Below, one piece after another: positions 32,499 to 41,210 of a stretch of 52,626 nt of DNA. Location: positions 1-52,626 of the forward strand of contig JAGVHG010000186.1 in assembly GCA_020056715.1 (NCBI GenBank), given 5' to 3'. This stretch comes from Phycisphaerae bacterium. GTDB taxonomy: Bacteria; Planctomycetota; Phycisphaerae; UBA1845. A program made the position numbers and the translations under genes. Position 1 is the first letter of the stretch; the number at the start of each line of letters is the position of its first letter. The notes beneath the pieces were generated by a model. That model was not told the origin of the DNA, searched no databases, and worked only from the letters and a program-made list of their open reading frames with translations.

Positions 32499-34985
32499 TT
32501 ATCCCCACAATCGCAGGGCGTCTTGATAGGTGACGAAGAGGAAGGCCCCGACGATAAGGAACAACCCGATCATCTGGGTGGCGACCTGAATACGGAGGCT
32601 TACCGGGCTGCCTTTGATCTTCTCGATGATGAGGAAGACCATCAGCCCGCCGTCGACGATGGGCAAAGGGAGAAAGTTAATCACCGCGAGGTTGGCGGAG
32701 ATCATGGCCAGGAAAAAGAGGAACTGCACCAGCCCGGTGCGGGCGATCTGGCCGCCAATGTCGATGATGCCCAGCGGCCCGGACATCTGCTCCACACTCA
32801 CGCTACGGCTGAAGATCATCCGTTGCATGGTGCGGTAGACCATGGTGATGAAGTAATAGGTTTTGTGAATGCCGATGTTGAGGGCGTCGAGGGCGTTTTC
32901 GCCCTTGAGGAGTTTGGTCTGTTCAGCGACGTCGATGTTGGGAGTAAAAGCGATCCGCCCGACCCACGGATCGACCATCTCCGGGGTCACGTCAACGGTT
33001 TTGGTTTTCAGCGGCGAGAGCGGGTTCTCGCGATACTCGACCACGACGTTGGTATTCCCAATCAAATCCGTGAGGATGGCCCGCGTGCCTTCGTGGTAAC
33101 GAACGGAGAGAGTTTCAGGTCCCCGCGGCGTTTTCGTGGTGACGGTTTCTCGGCCATCAATGCGGACGATCCTCGCCTCCGGTCCGACGCCCAGCAGTGT
33201 GTGCAAGGAATGCGGCACGCGGAATGGAACGACGCGCTTTTCTTTGGCCGAATCGACGTAGGACAGTTGGACCGTCGTACCGGCGTTCTTTTGGAAAGCG
33301 GCGATCATGTCGCGCCATCGCGCAACGGCGATGTCGTTAATCGCGGTGATTTTCGCGCCGGTGGGTATCCCCGCCTGTGCCGCCGAGCTTGGTTGACCGT
33401 TGATCGTGGCCACAATCTCGCCGGTTTGCAAAAGATCGTCGGCGACGAGCGTGAACGTGGCGTCGATGGTGCCGGGCGCCTTGGGGTGGACGACCGTTTC
33501 GACAATTCGCCCGTCGCGTTTGCGGAGCGTCAAGGACACCGGCAGGCCGTTGGCCCCGCCGATTTCACGGTTCACCGACGCGCTCGTGGGGTTGTCAATC
33601 TGGTTGCAACGAACGACGAGGTCGCCGGCCTCGATACCCGCGACGGATGCCTCCGCACCTGAGCGTACGGAAACGAACTGCGCGTTGGGTCCGTCTGGCT
33701 GTCGCGCCGACGCCTCCACCGATCGACACATCGCCTCCACCGTCGCGGCCCCGCGTTTGTTTCGCTTTGGCCGGACGAAGCCGTCAATGATCCGCCCGTC
33801 GGGTTTGCGAACGCGGAAGGGAATGTCCCATTCCGCACGATCGCGTATGGCCCTGGCGACCGCGGCCATGGTCGGATAGGGAAGGTCGTCCCACTTTAGA
33901 ATCGTATCTCCCACACCGATGCCCGCGAGATGGGCCCGACCCTTAGGATCGATCCGCCCAAAGCGGGGTAAAGGGGTCAAACCTAAGACGCTCACGGAGA
34001 CGGCGTCCTGGCTGTCGCTGGGATAGATCGAAAGAACGGGCGGAATCTGAACGCGCACGCGTTGCGGTGAAGCCTCCGGATGCTTGGGGTCTTTTCGTTC
34101 GACGTAAATGTCGCCGTGGCTATAGACGAGGGTGTTGAAGATTTCGTTGGCGTTGTCGTCGGTCGCGGGAACGCCGTCCACTTCTACGAGCACGTCGCCG
34201 ACGTGAGGCTGGTCGGGCTTGGAGGTATCAATCTCCGGACCGAGAGCTACGATCTCGCGGGTAATGCCGGGCGCGATGCCGACAATTTGACGCTGAACGT
34301 CGCGGGTGGTCTCGGGGATGCGGTATTCGGGTTTGATGTAGATGGGGTCTTGGACCTCACCGCCACGCTCGACGATGAATTTGATGGGTTCATGTGGAGC
34401 GGAAAGGAGGATGGCGAAGCGAATCTCGCTGAATTCGCGGATTTTTTCGCCGTTGATTTTGCGAACAAGGTCTCCGGGGAGTAGACCCGCTTTTTCCCCC
34501 GGGCTGTCGGGTTCGACGAGGGCGATGCGCGGGGTGATAGCGTCCATGCCCATCAGAAACACAATCACGAAGAGCAGCCCGGCGAAGAGCGTGTTCATAA
34601 TGACGCCGGCGGAGACGATGGCCATGCGGTGGCCGACGGGTTTGTTGATGAAGGAGCGCGGATCGTCCTTGAAGCGCAGCTCGTTGGACTTGTCGTCGAA
34701 ATCCTCTTGTCCCAACATTTTCACGTATCCGCCAAGCGGCAGAATGTTGAAGGAATAACGAGTTTCGCCGCGGGTGAAGCCGGCAATCTCCCGGCCGAAG
34801 CCGACGGCGAATGTCTCGACGCGGACGCCCGCCCACTTAGCGACGGCGAAGTGGCCTAGCTCATGGACGAACACGATCACCGAAAAGCCTAAGAGCATTA
34901 CCAAGTATGGCCAAACCGTGCTCCAAACCGTCAGAGCGAGGTCGAAGACACCGGATGTCTGGGCGAGCATCAACAAGCTGTGCAT
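32499..34985 (-). CDS. rseP: site-2 protease RseP, extended with several PDZ-like domains
   Basis: 828 aa from ATG 34985 (ATG 35009 is possible); Escherichia coli RseP has ~450. An intramembrane zinc protease that cleaves anti-sigma factors and other membrane segments. The zinc motif HELGH is at residues 41-45 inside the first hydrophobic span; the second active-site motif, INFLPLPIVDGG, lies near the C-terminus. Between them are at least four PDZ-like pockets (PGEKAGLLPGDLVRKING; QPHVGDVLVEVDG; RAHLAGIGVGDTILKWDD; EASVAGIEAGDLVVRCNQ) and a further AQAGIPTGAKITAINDI. The insertion lies in the periplasm. It overlaps the end of dxr, with which it forms an operon, as in many bacteria. Confidence 0.92.
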   Translation of the reverse strand: MHSLLMLAQTSGVFDLALTVWSTVWPYLVMLLGFSVIVFVHELGHFAVAKWAGVRVETFAVGFGREIAGFTRGETRYSFNILPLGGYVKMLGQEDFDDKSNELRFKDDPRSFINKPVGHRMAIVSAGVIMNTLFAGLLFVIVFLMGMDAITPRIALVEPDSPGEKAGLLPGDLVRKINGEKIREFSEIRFAILLSAPHEPIKFIVERGGEVQDPIYIKPEYRIPETTRDVQRQIVGIAPGITREIVALGPEIDTSKPDQPHVGDVLVEVDGVPATDDNANEIFNTLVYSHGDIYVERKDPKHPEASPQRVRVQIPPVLSIYPSDSQDAVSVSVLGLTPLPRFGRIDPKGRAHLAGIGVGDTILKWDDLPYPTMAAVARAIRDRAEWDIPFRVRKPDGRIIDGFVRPKRNKRGAATVEAMCRSVEASARQPDGPNAQFVSVRSGAEASVAGIEAGDLVVRCNQIDNPTSASVNREIGGANGLPVSLTLRKRDGRIVETVVHPKAPGTIDATFTLVADDLLQTGEIVATINGQPSSAAQAGIPTGAKITAINDIAVARWRDMIAAFQKNAGTTVQLSYVDSAKEKRVVPFRVPHSLHTLLGVGPEARIVRIDGRETVTTKTPRGPETLSVRYHEGTRAILTDLIGNTNVVVEYRENPLSPLKTKTVDVTPEMVDPWVGRIAFTPNIDVAEQTKLLKGENALDALNIGIHKTYYFITMVYRTMQRMIFSRSVSVEQMSGPLGIIDIGGQIARTGLVQFLFFLAMISANLAVINFLPLPIVDGGLMVFLIIEKIKGSPVSLRIQVATQMIGLFLIVGAFLFVTYQDALRLWG

Positions 34986-36121
34986 CGAGTTACCTCTCGT
35001 CTGGCCCACCGGTCCGCTGCAAGCAGCTCGTCCAGCGTGGGCGATTCCTTGAATTCATGTTCTTTCAGGGCCTTCTCCGTCAGTCGAGCGATATCGTGGA
35101 AAGAAACCGCCCCTTCGCGGAACAACTCGACGGCGGCTTCGTTGGCGGCGTTGAGGACCGCACCGCACGTCCCGCCACGCCGGGCCACATAGTATCCCAA
35201 GCCCAGCGCCGGGAAGCGCTCGCGGTCGGGCGGATGGAACTTCAACTCGCGGACCTGCAAAAGATCCAAGGGCGGCGACAGACACGGCTGCCGCGCCGGG
35301 TAGGTTAAGGCGTATTGAATCGGCGTCCGCATGTCCGGTGTTCCCAACTGGGCGATCATCGAGCCGTCACAGAACTCCACCAGCGAATGGATGATCGACT
35401 CAGGATGGACGATCACTTCGATTTGATCGGGTCGAAGATCAAAAAGCCAACAGGCTTCGACGATTTCCAGGGCCTTGTTCATCATTGTCGCAGAGTCGAT
35501 GGTGATTTTCGGACCCATGTCCCAGGTCGGGTGACGCAGGGCATCCTCCACCGTGATCGCGTCCATCGCCTCCGCGCTCCAAGTTCGGAACGGCCCGCCG
35601 GAAGCCGTTAAGTACACTTTCCGCACATCCTCCCGTCGTCCGGCGTGCAGGGCCTGAAAGATAGCCGAATGCTCGCTGTCCACGGGGATAATCGTCGCCC
35701 CCGTTCGCCTTGCGAGGGGCATGAGCAGCGACCCAGCCACCACGACAACCTCTTTGCTGGCCAAGGCGATTCGTCGCCCAAGCTCGACGGCCCGGATCGT
35801 TGCGGCCAGCCCGCCCGCGCCAACCACGGCGCAAAACGCGGTATCGAACGGTACGGCGTCAATCAGTTGCCGGAGCGCGTCCGAGCCGGCGAACACCTGC
35901 GGCGAGTACGAAAGTTCACCCTCCAGTTCTCCCGCAAGGTCGGCCGAGGCGATGGCGACGGCCTGAGGGCGGAATCGGTTCGCCTGCCGGCCTAGTTCCC
36001 GCCCACGGGAACCCGCCGCGAGGCCCACCACGTCCCACTCTCCATTCAACCCGGCCAGCACATCGAGGGCGTTGCACCCGATGGACCCGGTTGAACCAAG
36101 GATGATGGCTCTTTGGGGCAT
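34970..36121 (-). CDS. dxr: 1-deoxy-D-xylulose-5-phosphate reductoisomerase
   Basis: 383 aa, normal length. It converts DXP to MEP with NADPH in isoprenoid synthesis. Visible: the NADPH Rossmann motif GSTGSIGCNALDVL at residues 9-22, LASKEVVVVAGSLL, the metal site PVDSEHSAIFQAL, TASGGPFR, and DWDMGPKITIDSATMMN-like residues of the flexible loop (here HPTWDMGPKITIDSATMMNK). First gene of dxr-rseP; rseP begins inside its 3' end. A TTGTCG/TATGAT promoter lies about 55 bp upstream. Confidence 0.96.
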   Translation of the reverse strand: MPQRAIILGSTGSIGCNALDVLAGLNGEWDVVGLAAGSRGRELGRQANRFRPQAVAIASADLAGELEGELSYSPQVFAGSDALRQLIDAVPFDTAFCAVVGAGGLAATIRAVELGRRIALASKEVVVVAGSLLMPLARRTGATIIPVDSEHSAIFQALHAGRREDVRKVYLTASGGPFRTWSAEAMDAITVEDALRHPTWDMGPKITIDSATMMNKALEIVEACWLFDLRPDQIEVIVHPESIIHSLVEFCDGSMIAQLGTPDMRTPIQYALTYPARQPCLSPPLDLLQVRELKFHPPDRERFPALGLGYYVARRGGTCGAVLNAANEAAVELFREGAVSFHDIARLTEKALKEHEFKESPTLDELLAADRWARREVTRCTAC

Positions 36122-36489
36122 AGTTCATCCGGAAGGCCGCGTACTCCGCCGCGGTACCGGCACCGCAGCGCGAACTCGTTTTATCATACATCCCGGCCTA
36201 CGCGACGACAATACACGACATACGCGACCGCCCGCCGACTGAGGGGGTGTCGGGATCGGAGTAGGGAAGACCGGTTTCATCGGTCTCCGGTCCCGCCGAT
36301 CTACGGGATTAAGGGTTTTAATTTTTGGAATTCTCTTGCACTTCCTCGGAAATCGGTTAAGACTGAACACTCCGAGCCAGATTCGATGCGCGATTTCACC
36401 TCTCCGGAGGCGCGCATTAGGTTCTCGACTGGGGCGAATTTCATGGCCCGCATTTGCAATAATCCATCGGCGGTCTGGAGACACCCGTC
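36122..36489. other. intergenic region with divergent promoters
   Basis: On the minus strand TTGTCG (36211-36206) and TATGAT (36188-36183) are exactly 17 bp apart and point at dxr; the start site would be near 36176. On the plus strand a weaker pair, TTGCAC (36336-36341) and TAAGAC (36358-36363), could serve the gene at 36490. No further gene or RNA is recognised in the 368 bp. Confidence 0.5.
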
Positions 36490-38664
36490 ATGATCCGTGG
36501 TCAACGTCGGTTAGGAATGCTGGGTGCGGTCCTTGGCACCGCTACGGCTCTCGTTATGTTGGGCATGATTTGTCCCGGTTCCGCCGTCGCGGCGGAACGC
36601 CCTACGGGCAAGACCACACCCGATCGAAGCCTGCGCTCCACGACCGACCGGCAACCGTTTCCAATTGACGCTTCGCCCCTGCGCATGCGGGTAGAGACGC
36701 GTGACGGCGTCTTGGTCGTGTATGACGCCGCTGCGCCTCCGGAGGCCGACGACGGGTGTTGGGGTTACATCGGATACTGGTTGTCGGCACGGGACAAAAA
36801 GAAATACGTTTTTCCGGCGGTCCTCCATGAGGAGGGCGACCTGCCCACGGTACTTCTGGCCCTGGAGCGTGATCTGGGGGTCGATGTTGAGGCCATCGCC
36901 GCCACGGATGACCGTGTCCATGGTGCTCTGCGGGCGTCGGCGCAGCCCCCGGCTGAGGACCTTGTCTGGGAACAGGCGACTCTCCTACGTGCAGTCGAAA
37001 TCATGGGGATCGACCCAGGAGACGATCCCGATCTTAACGAACCCGGCGGTGGCCAGACCGCGTCACTCGGAGACTGCGGTGGATGCGCGGCCGGTATCGG
37101 TCCTCCGAGAAACTGTGGTTCGCCGGCAGGTCTCGCAGGAGAGGCCTTTGCGGTGGCCGCAGGGTGTTGCCCACCACCAGGAGGAGGCGGGGGCGGCGGT
37201 GGTGGCGGAGGAGGAGGTTGGGACGGTTCTCCTTGCGGCCATCCTTGTTGCGCCGGTCCGTGTAATTGCCCTGGTGACAAGGACTGCAACGGGATACTCA
37301 ACGGAGATGACGACGACGTGGACGGCGACGGTATTTCCAACGGAGAGGACTCGGACGTGGACGGCGATGGCATCTCCAACAGCTGGGATTCCGATGTTGA
37401 TGGAGACGGCCTGTCCAACGGGGTCGACGGGGACATCGACGGAGACAGACTGCGCAACGGAAGCGACCCGGATATAGACGGGGACGGGACGCCGAACGCC
37501 CAGGATGGCGACGCGGACGGGGACGGGATCCCGAACGGTTCCGACCCGGAACCCAACGGCTGCACCACCGACTGCCCCGGGGCCTGCTGCACCAAGGCCA
37601 CGGGCGCCTGCGCCAGCAAGAAAGAAAGCGAATGTACCGGCACCGACAAGTACTTCAAGGGCAAGGAAGTTCCTTGCACCCCCAACCCGTGCTGCGCGTT
37701 CGGGACCAACAACCCGTTCAATCCGCAGAGCGCCAGCGCCTACCAGGTAGACCCGACGTGGACTTGGAACGAGGAACAATGCACCTATGGCGTCACTAAA
37801 GCCGAACGTATCACGGCGGATAACATCACTATCTCAGCAGCGTGCGATGGGACACAGTGGTGCGCCGTCATGCTGACCTTGAACGCTCAATATTCGCAGG
37901 GATGGCGTCTATTGCCGGGTCAACAGGAAGTGACCGGTCCGGGTGGAAATACGACGTCGGGCAACTTCTGTCCCCAGGTAGAGGAACTGGAAGCGCTCGG
38001 GTATGCCTCAGCGGCGTGCGGCGGCTCTCCTCCTGCCACCTGGTACATGCTCGAGGCCGTCCGACAGCACGAGTTCGTGCATTCTCGCACGGCCCAGACG
38101 CAACTGGAAGGAATCGCGCCAACGGTTGAAAGTCGCATTGAATCCTTATCCTTATGTGTTGACCACACGCCGGGAAAGACCAGGAACATGGCGATTGACG
38201 AAATCCGCGTGTCGGCGGGTTTTGCAGCGGAAGTTTCCAATGCCCAAAGTGACTGGTTCAGGGCGCTGCCTCCGGCTTGGGCAACAGACCATGCGGGAGA
38301 AACGGATATACGCGAGTATGAGGTCGTGGACGGGATGGTAACCAACATCTGCAACGTCTCCAGGGCGCAATGCTGGGCATATTGTCCGGCGTGCCCAGCG
38401 AGGGAGACAGGATCATGCTGCAACCCCGGGAGCGGAACCTGTAGCATTATCACGCGATGCGATTGTATTGCCGCGAATTCAAACTATCAGGGCAATGGTG
38501 CTACCTGCGGACCGCCCAACCCCTGCGTAGGCGCATGCTGCCCGAATGGGGTTGGAATCGGGCCGAATTATCCGTGTACACTAACGACGGCGTCAGGGTG
38601 CTCCGGGCAGTTCGTAGGGCTCGGGACTAGTTGCACCGCGAATCCCTGCTGGCCGCCGGGCTGA
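36490..38664 (+). CDS. large exported protein with calcium-type DxDGDG repeats, Cys-rich modules and HExxH
   Basis: 724 aa, exported (signal LGTATALVMLGMICPGSAVA). A glycine tract lies at about residues 232-245. Residues ~273-352 hold about seven repeats of the D-x-DGDG-x-x-NG-x-D type (thrombospondin type 3-like), which bind calcium and form rods. Three Cys-rich modules with a GACC... or GSCC... start and a CxPNPC-type end occur at ~362-402 and twice at ~637-722. Between them lies a domain with HEFVH at about 527-531, an HExxH motif suggesting a zinc-dependent peptidase. The modules resemble repetitive surface proteins of planctomycetes. Downstream come two tandem paralogous secreted proteins. 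Confidence 0.75.
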   Translation: MIRGQRRLGMLGAVLGTATALVMLGMICPGSAVAAERPTGKTTPDRSLRSTTDRQPFPIDASPLRMRVETRDGVLVVYDAAAPPEADDGCWGYIGYWLSARDKKKYVFPAVLHEEGDLPTVLLALERDLGVDVEAIAATDDRVHGALRASAQPPAEDLVWEQATLLRAVEIMGIDPGDDPDLNEPGGGQTASLGDCGGCAAGIGPPRNCGSPAGLAGEAFAVAAGCCPPPGGGGGGGGGGGGGWDGSPCGHPCCAGPCNCPGDKDCNGILNGDDDDVDGDGISNGEDSDVDGDGISNSWDSDVDGDGLSNGVDGDIDGDRLRNGSDPDIDGDGTPNAQDGDADGDGIPNGSDPEPNGCTTDCPGACCTKATGACASKKESECTGTDKYFKGKEVPCTPNPCCAFGTNNPFNPQSASAYQVDPTWTWNEEQCTYGVTKAERITADNITISAACDGTQWCAVMLTLNAQYSQGWRLLPGQQEVTGPGGNTTSGNFCPQVEELEALGYASAACGGSPPATWYMLEAVRQHEFVHSRTAQTQLEGIAPTVESRIESLSLCVDHTPGKTRNMAIDEIRVSAGFAAEVSNAQSDWFRALPPAWATDHAGETDIREYEVVDGMVTNICNVSRAQCWAYCPACPARETGSCCNPGSGTCSIITRCDCIAANSNYQGNGATCGPPNPCVGACCPNGVGIGPNYPCTLTTASGCSGQFVGLGTSCTANPCWPPG

Positions 38665-38793
38665 GAAAGGATCAGAGTCGTGATCGAGGATGCGGGAACC
38701 GACGCAGGATCCAAGGCGTCCAATGAGATACGTCGGAAGCGATGGAATGAAGTCCGAAGCGGGCGCCGTAGAGCCGGTGTCAAGGGGATCAGC

Positions 38794-39528
38794 ATGACGC
38801 ATAACGTTCGCCCAGTAATTTGCATTGCCGCACTAGCCTTTTCGCCGAACATGCTCGCGGAACAGCAAGCCGATCTTGTCCGTTCGGAACTCACCGACGG
38901 CATCACGCCCGAATTGCGCCCGGCGGGGTATTGGAACCCAATCAAAGCCTTCATCGAACTGCAAACCGTCCAGCCCAATGTCGGGCAGGGAATCGAATTC
39001 CTGGTTGAGATTGAGAATGCCAGTTCCCAAGTCCTAGAAGTGGATGAACCCATCCGTTTTATGGACGTGCAATTACGGAACTCTGAGGACGTTCAAGTGG
39101 ACATTCCGGACCCGCGTCGGGGCATGGCCCCCTCCCGTCGTAATGAGCCGGAGCCGGAGCACCTGAAGGCCTACCGGGCGGAGCGCCGCCCGTTTCATCC
39201 CGCCGAACCCCAATGGACCCAGCGCCCGCCCGATGTCAAGAGTGTCGGCGATCTGAAGGACGGCAAGGTAACGCTGGAACCGGGGGAGAAGTTCCAGGCC
39301 ACGGTCAAAATCACGAAGATCTTGGCCAACCCGGAGAGGTGGTGGGCGGAGGTGGAGAAACGGTCGGGCAAACCTGCATCGGGATTGCCAGGGCCGGATC
39401 CGCCAGCGATCACCCCGATCCCCGCGGGTGTCTACACCGTTGAAGTGGGTCTCCCATTGCTGGTCAACGGTAAGCTGGTACCTAGTAAAAGCCACGACAA
39501 AGTCACCGTCCGCCTGGGCAGACCGTAG
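38794..39528 (+). CDS. secreted protein, paralog A of a tandem pair
   Basis: 244 aa from ATG 38794, chosen because an AAGGGG site lies 6-11 nt upstream and it gives a signal-like N-terminus (PVICIAALAFSPNMLAE); the frame is open to 38680. No known domain is recognised. The C-terminal half shares long blocks with the protein at 39773-40552: VKSVGDLKDGKVTLEPGEKF, TKILANPERWWAEVEKRS and PAGVYTVEVGL. A beta-rich fold is likely. The pair follows the HExxH/Cys-rich protein and might form a surface complex with it; that is inference from order only. Confidence 0.65.
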   Translation: MTHNVRPVICIAALAFSPNMLAEQQADLVRSELTDGITPELRPAGYWNPIKAFIELQTVQPNVGQGIEFLVEIENASSQVLEVDEPIRFMDVQLRNSEDVQVDIPDPRRGMAPSRRNEPEPEHLKAYRAERRPFHPAEPQWTQRPPDVKSVGDLKDGKVTLEPGEKFQATVKITKILANPERWWAEVEKRSGKPASGLPGPDPPAITPIPAGVYTVEVGLPLLVNGKLVPSKSHDKVTVRLGRP

Positions 39529-39592
39529 GACTTCAGAGTCCCTATGGGTCCGCTTGACGGCTAATGCGATCATGGGATTCCCGCCTCCGGCG

Positions 39593-39649
39593 ACGAATTA
39601 TGGGGCTTCGTTCCGTGGATCGGGAACCACATGCAGCCCGAATCCATGT
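39593..39649 (+). pseudogene. relic of a Cys-rich module
   Basis: In one plus-strand frame the DNA encodes TNYGASFRGSGTTCSPNPC, which matches the end of the Cys-rich modules of the protein at 36490-38664 (YxGxGTxCxPNPC). No ORF of meaningful length contains it. It lies directly upstream of paralog B. Confidence 0.6.
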
Positions 39650-39772
39650 GGATCTCTCCACTAATGGCTGCATTCCGGAACGTGGACGCGCGCCGGGGGC
39701 GACTGCATTTCGTGGGCGCACGACCCGTAGGGCAGCGGTCGCGGCGCTCTACCTTTTTGGAGATACAGAATC

Positions 39773-40552
39773 ATGATGTTGTTTCATAGTTTACTATTCG
39801 CGATGGGGCTGATGGTCGGATTGGGCGACGAGAAGGAGTGGTACCGCACAATCGTACGCCAAGAACTACAAATAGTGCACAAGAATCTCCCCGACGCGAA
39901 GGACCATCCCCTTCGTGAAATCAGCGTGTTCATCGAGTTGGGTGCCGTCCAGCCCCGGGTCGCCGGGGGGATGTGTTTCGTGATTGACGTCGGTAATGAT
40001 GGTCCGGAGCCGGTGGAACTCGTGGACATCACTACTCCCGGAAAAGGAAGAATCGCGATTCAGTTGTGGAATGCCGACGGCGTTCGTATGGACCTGCCGG
40101 ATCGCGAAGCAGCCCGAAAGGGGAACCCGGGCGGTTGGGCGCGCAGGCACGGCCTGCCTGAGCGAATCAAGGCCGAGATCGAACAGCGCAGGCCCTTTGC
40201 CGTGATGAAGCCGGACTTTCTCCCGGACGATCCGAAAGTGAAGAGCATCGAAAGCATCAAGGACGGCAAGATCCGGCTGGAACCGGGGGAGCATTTCCAG
40301 GTGCAGGTTCTGGTTACGAAGGTGCTGGCCGAGCCGGAGAAGTGGCGGGCGGAAATCGAAAAGCGTTCCGCAAATCCGCATACCCCTTTCCCGGGCCTAG
40401 ACCCGCCGGAGATGGCCCGCATCGCCGCGGGCACATATACGCTCAGTACTTCAGTCGCCTTGTTCGTCGAAGGACGAGTCCTCTGGTCGGCATCTTCGGA
40501 GCGCCTGACGGTCCGGCTCGGACCGCCCGCTGACGAGGCGAAGGAACCGTAG
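39773..40552 (+). CDS. secreted protein, paralog B of a tandem pair
   Basis: 259 aa from ATG 39773; a GGAG site lies 10 nt upstream. A short hydrophobic N-terminus (MLFHSLLFAMGLMVGL) suggests export. From about residue 150 it shares KVKSIESIKDGKIRLEPGE, TKVLAEPEKWRAEIEKRS and ARIAAGTYTLS with paralog A, while the N-terminal halves are less alike (SVFIELGAVQPRVAGGM compares with AFIELQTVQPNVGQGI). No catalytic motif is seen. The two genes flank a relic of a Cys-rich module, and a second relic follows this gene, suggesting duplication of a two-gene unit with loss of the Cys-rich partner. Confidence 0.65.
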   Translation: MMLFHSLLFAMGLMVGLGDEKEWYRTIVRQELQIVHKNLPDAKDHPLREISVFIELGAVQPRVAGGMCFVIDVGNDGPEPVELVDITTPGKGRIAIQLWNADGVRMDLPDREAARKGNPGGWARRHGLPERIKAEIEQRRPFAVMKPDFLPDDPKVKSIESIKDGKIRLEPGEHFQVQVLVTKVLAEPEKWRAEIEKRSANPHTPFPGLDPPEMARIAAGTYTLSTSVALFVEGRVLWSASSERLTVRLGPPADEAKEP

Positions 40553-40885
40553 GCTCAAGGCCGACGGCGGAATTTATCAGGGCAACGAAGAAACTAACGC
40601 TTGCGGGCCGCCCAAAGGGGGATTGGTCCAAAACCAAGCCGAACGCCCGCCGCGCCGCTTCTGCGCACATCGGTGACGTGCGTTTTCGGCCTCGCCCACC
40701 CTCCCGGTGCCCCCCCCTTAACGGGGGAACCGCGATCCGTATCGACTACAGCCCACAACCGAATCGGCGAAGTGGAGCACTTGTGTGGCTCGGATCCATC
40801 GGGTAGATTGTGGGGTACTGGAAATTGATGGAAGATTGGTGGCGATTCGGGAAGATGTGAGTCGCCGAGGCATAGGAACCCAAGA
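40553..40885 (+). other. intergenic region upstream of rpmH
   Basis: At 40569-40616 one frame encodes GIYQGNEETNACGPPK, a weak relic of the Cys-rich module NYQGNGATCGPPNPC. A possible promoter, TTGTGT (40781-40786) and TAGATT (40804-40809) with 17-bp spacing, lies about 77 bp upstream of the rpmH ATG. Nothing else is recognised. Confidence 0.45.
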
Positions 40886-41023
40886 ATGCACTACCCCCAC
40901 CGTATCAGTAAGGTCAAGCGAGCGCGCACGCAGGGATTCCGCGCCCGCATGAAAACCCACAACGGGCGAAAGCTCATCAATCGCAAACGTCGTCACGGCT
41001 TTCATAAGATTAGCGTGTGCTAG
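40886..41023 (+). CDS. rpmH: ribosomal protein bL34
   Basis: 45 aa, too short for many gene finders. The signature SKVKRARTQGFRARMKTHNGR is that of bL34 (compare VKRxRxHGFRARMxTKNGR), followed by a basic tail KLINRKRRHGFHK. It is a late-assembling protein of the large subunit near the peptide exit region. The N-terminus MHYPHRI departs from the usual MKRTYQP. In most bacteria rpmH is followed by rnpA; here rpsA follows on the same strand 187 bp downstream, and no rnpA is present. Confidence 0.9.
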   Translation: MHYPHRISKVKRARTQGFRARMKTHNGRKLINRKRRHGFHKISVC

Positions 41024-41210
41024 ATCGACGGCTTGCGATGTCCTGAAGTGTTCGTCGCCGACGCGGCAGACGTGAGGCGTCTCACGTCCGCGGTGACGAG
41101 TGGTCTTAACGCGCTTGCGATCGGCTCTTTATGGTTTCGATGGCGGGCGTAAGTGTCCCACGCGACCCGGCGTCGCGCGACGGGCATGCACAGGGTGAAG
41201 TTGGCGACTT

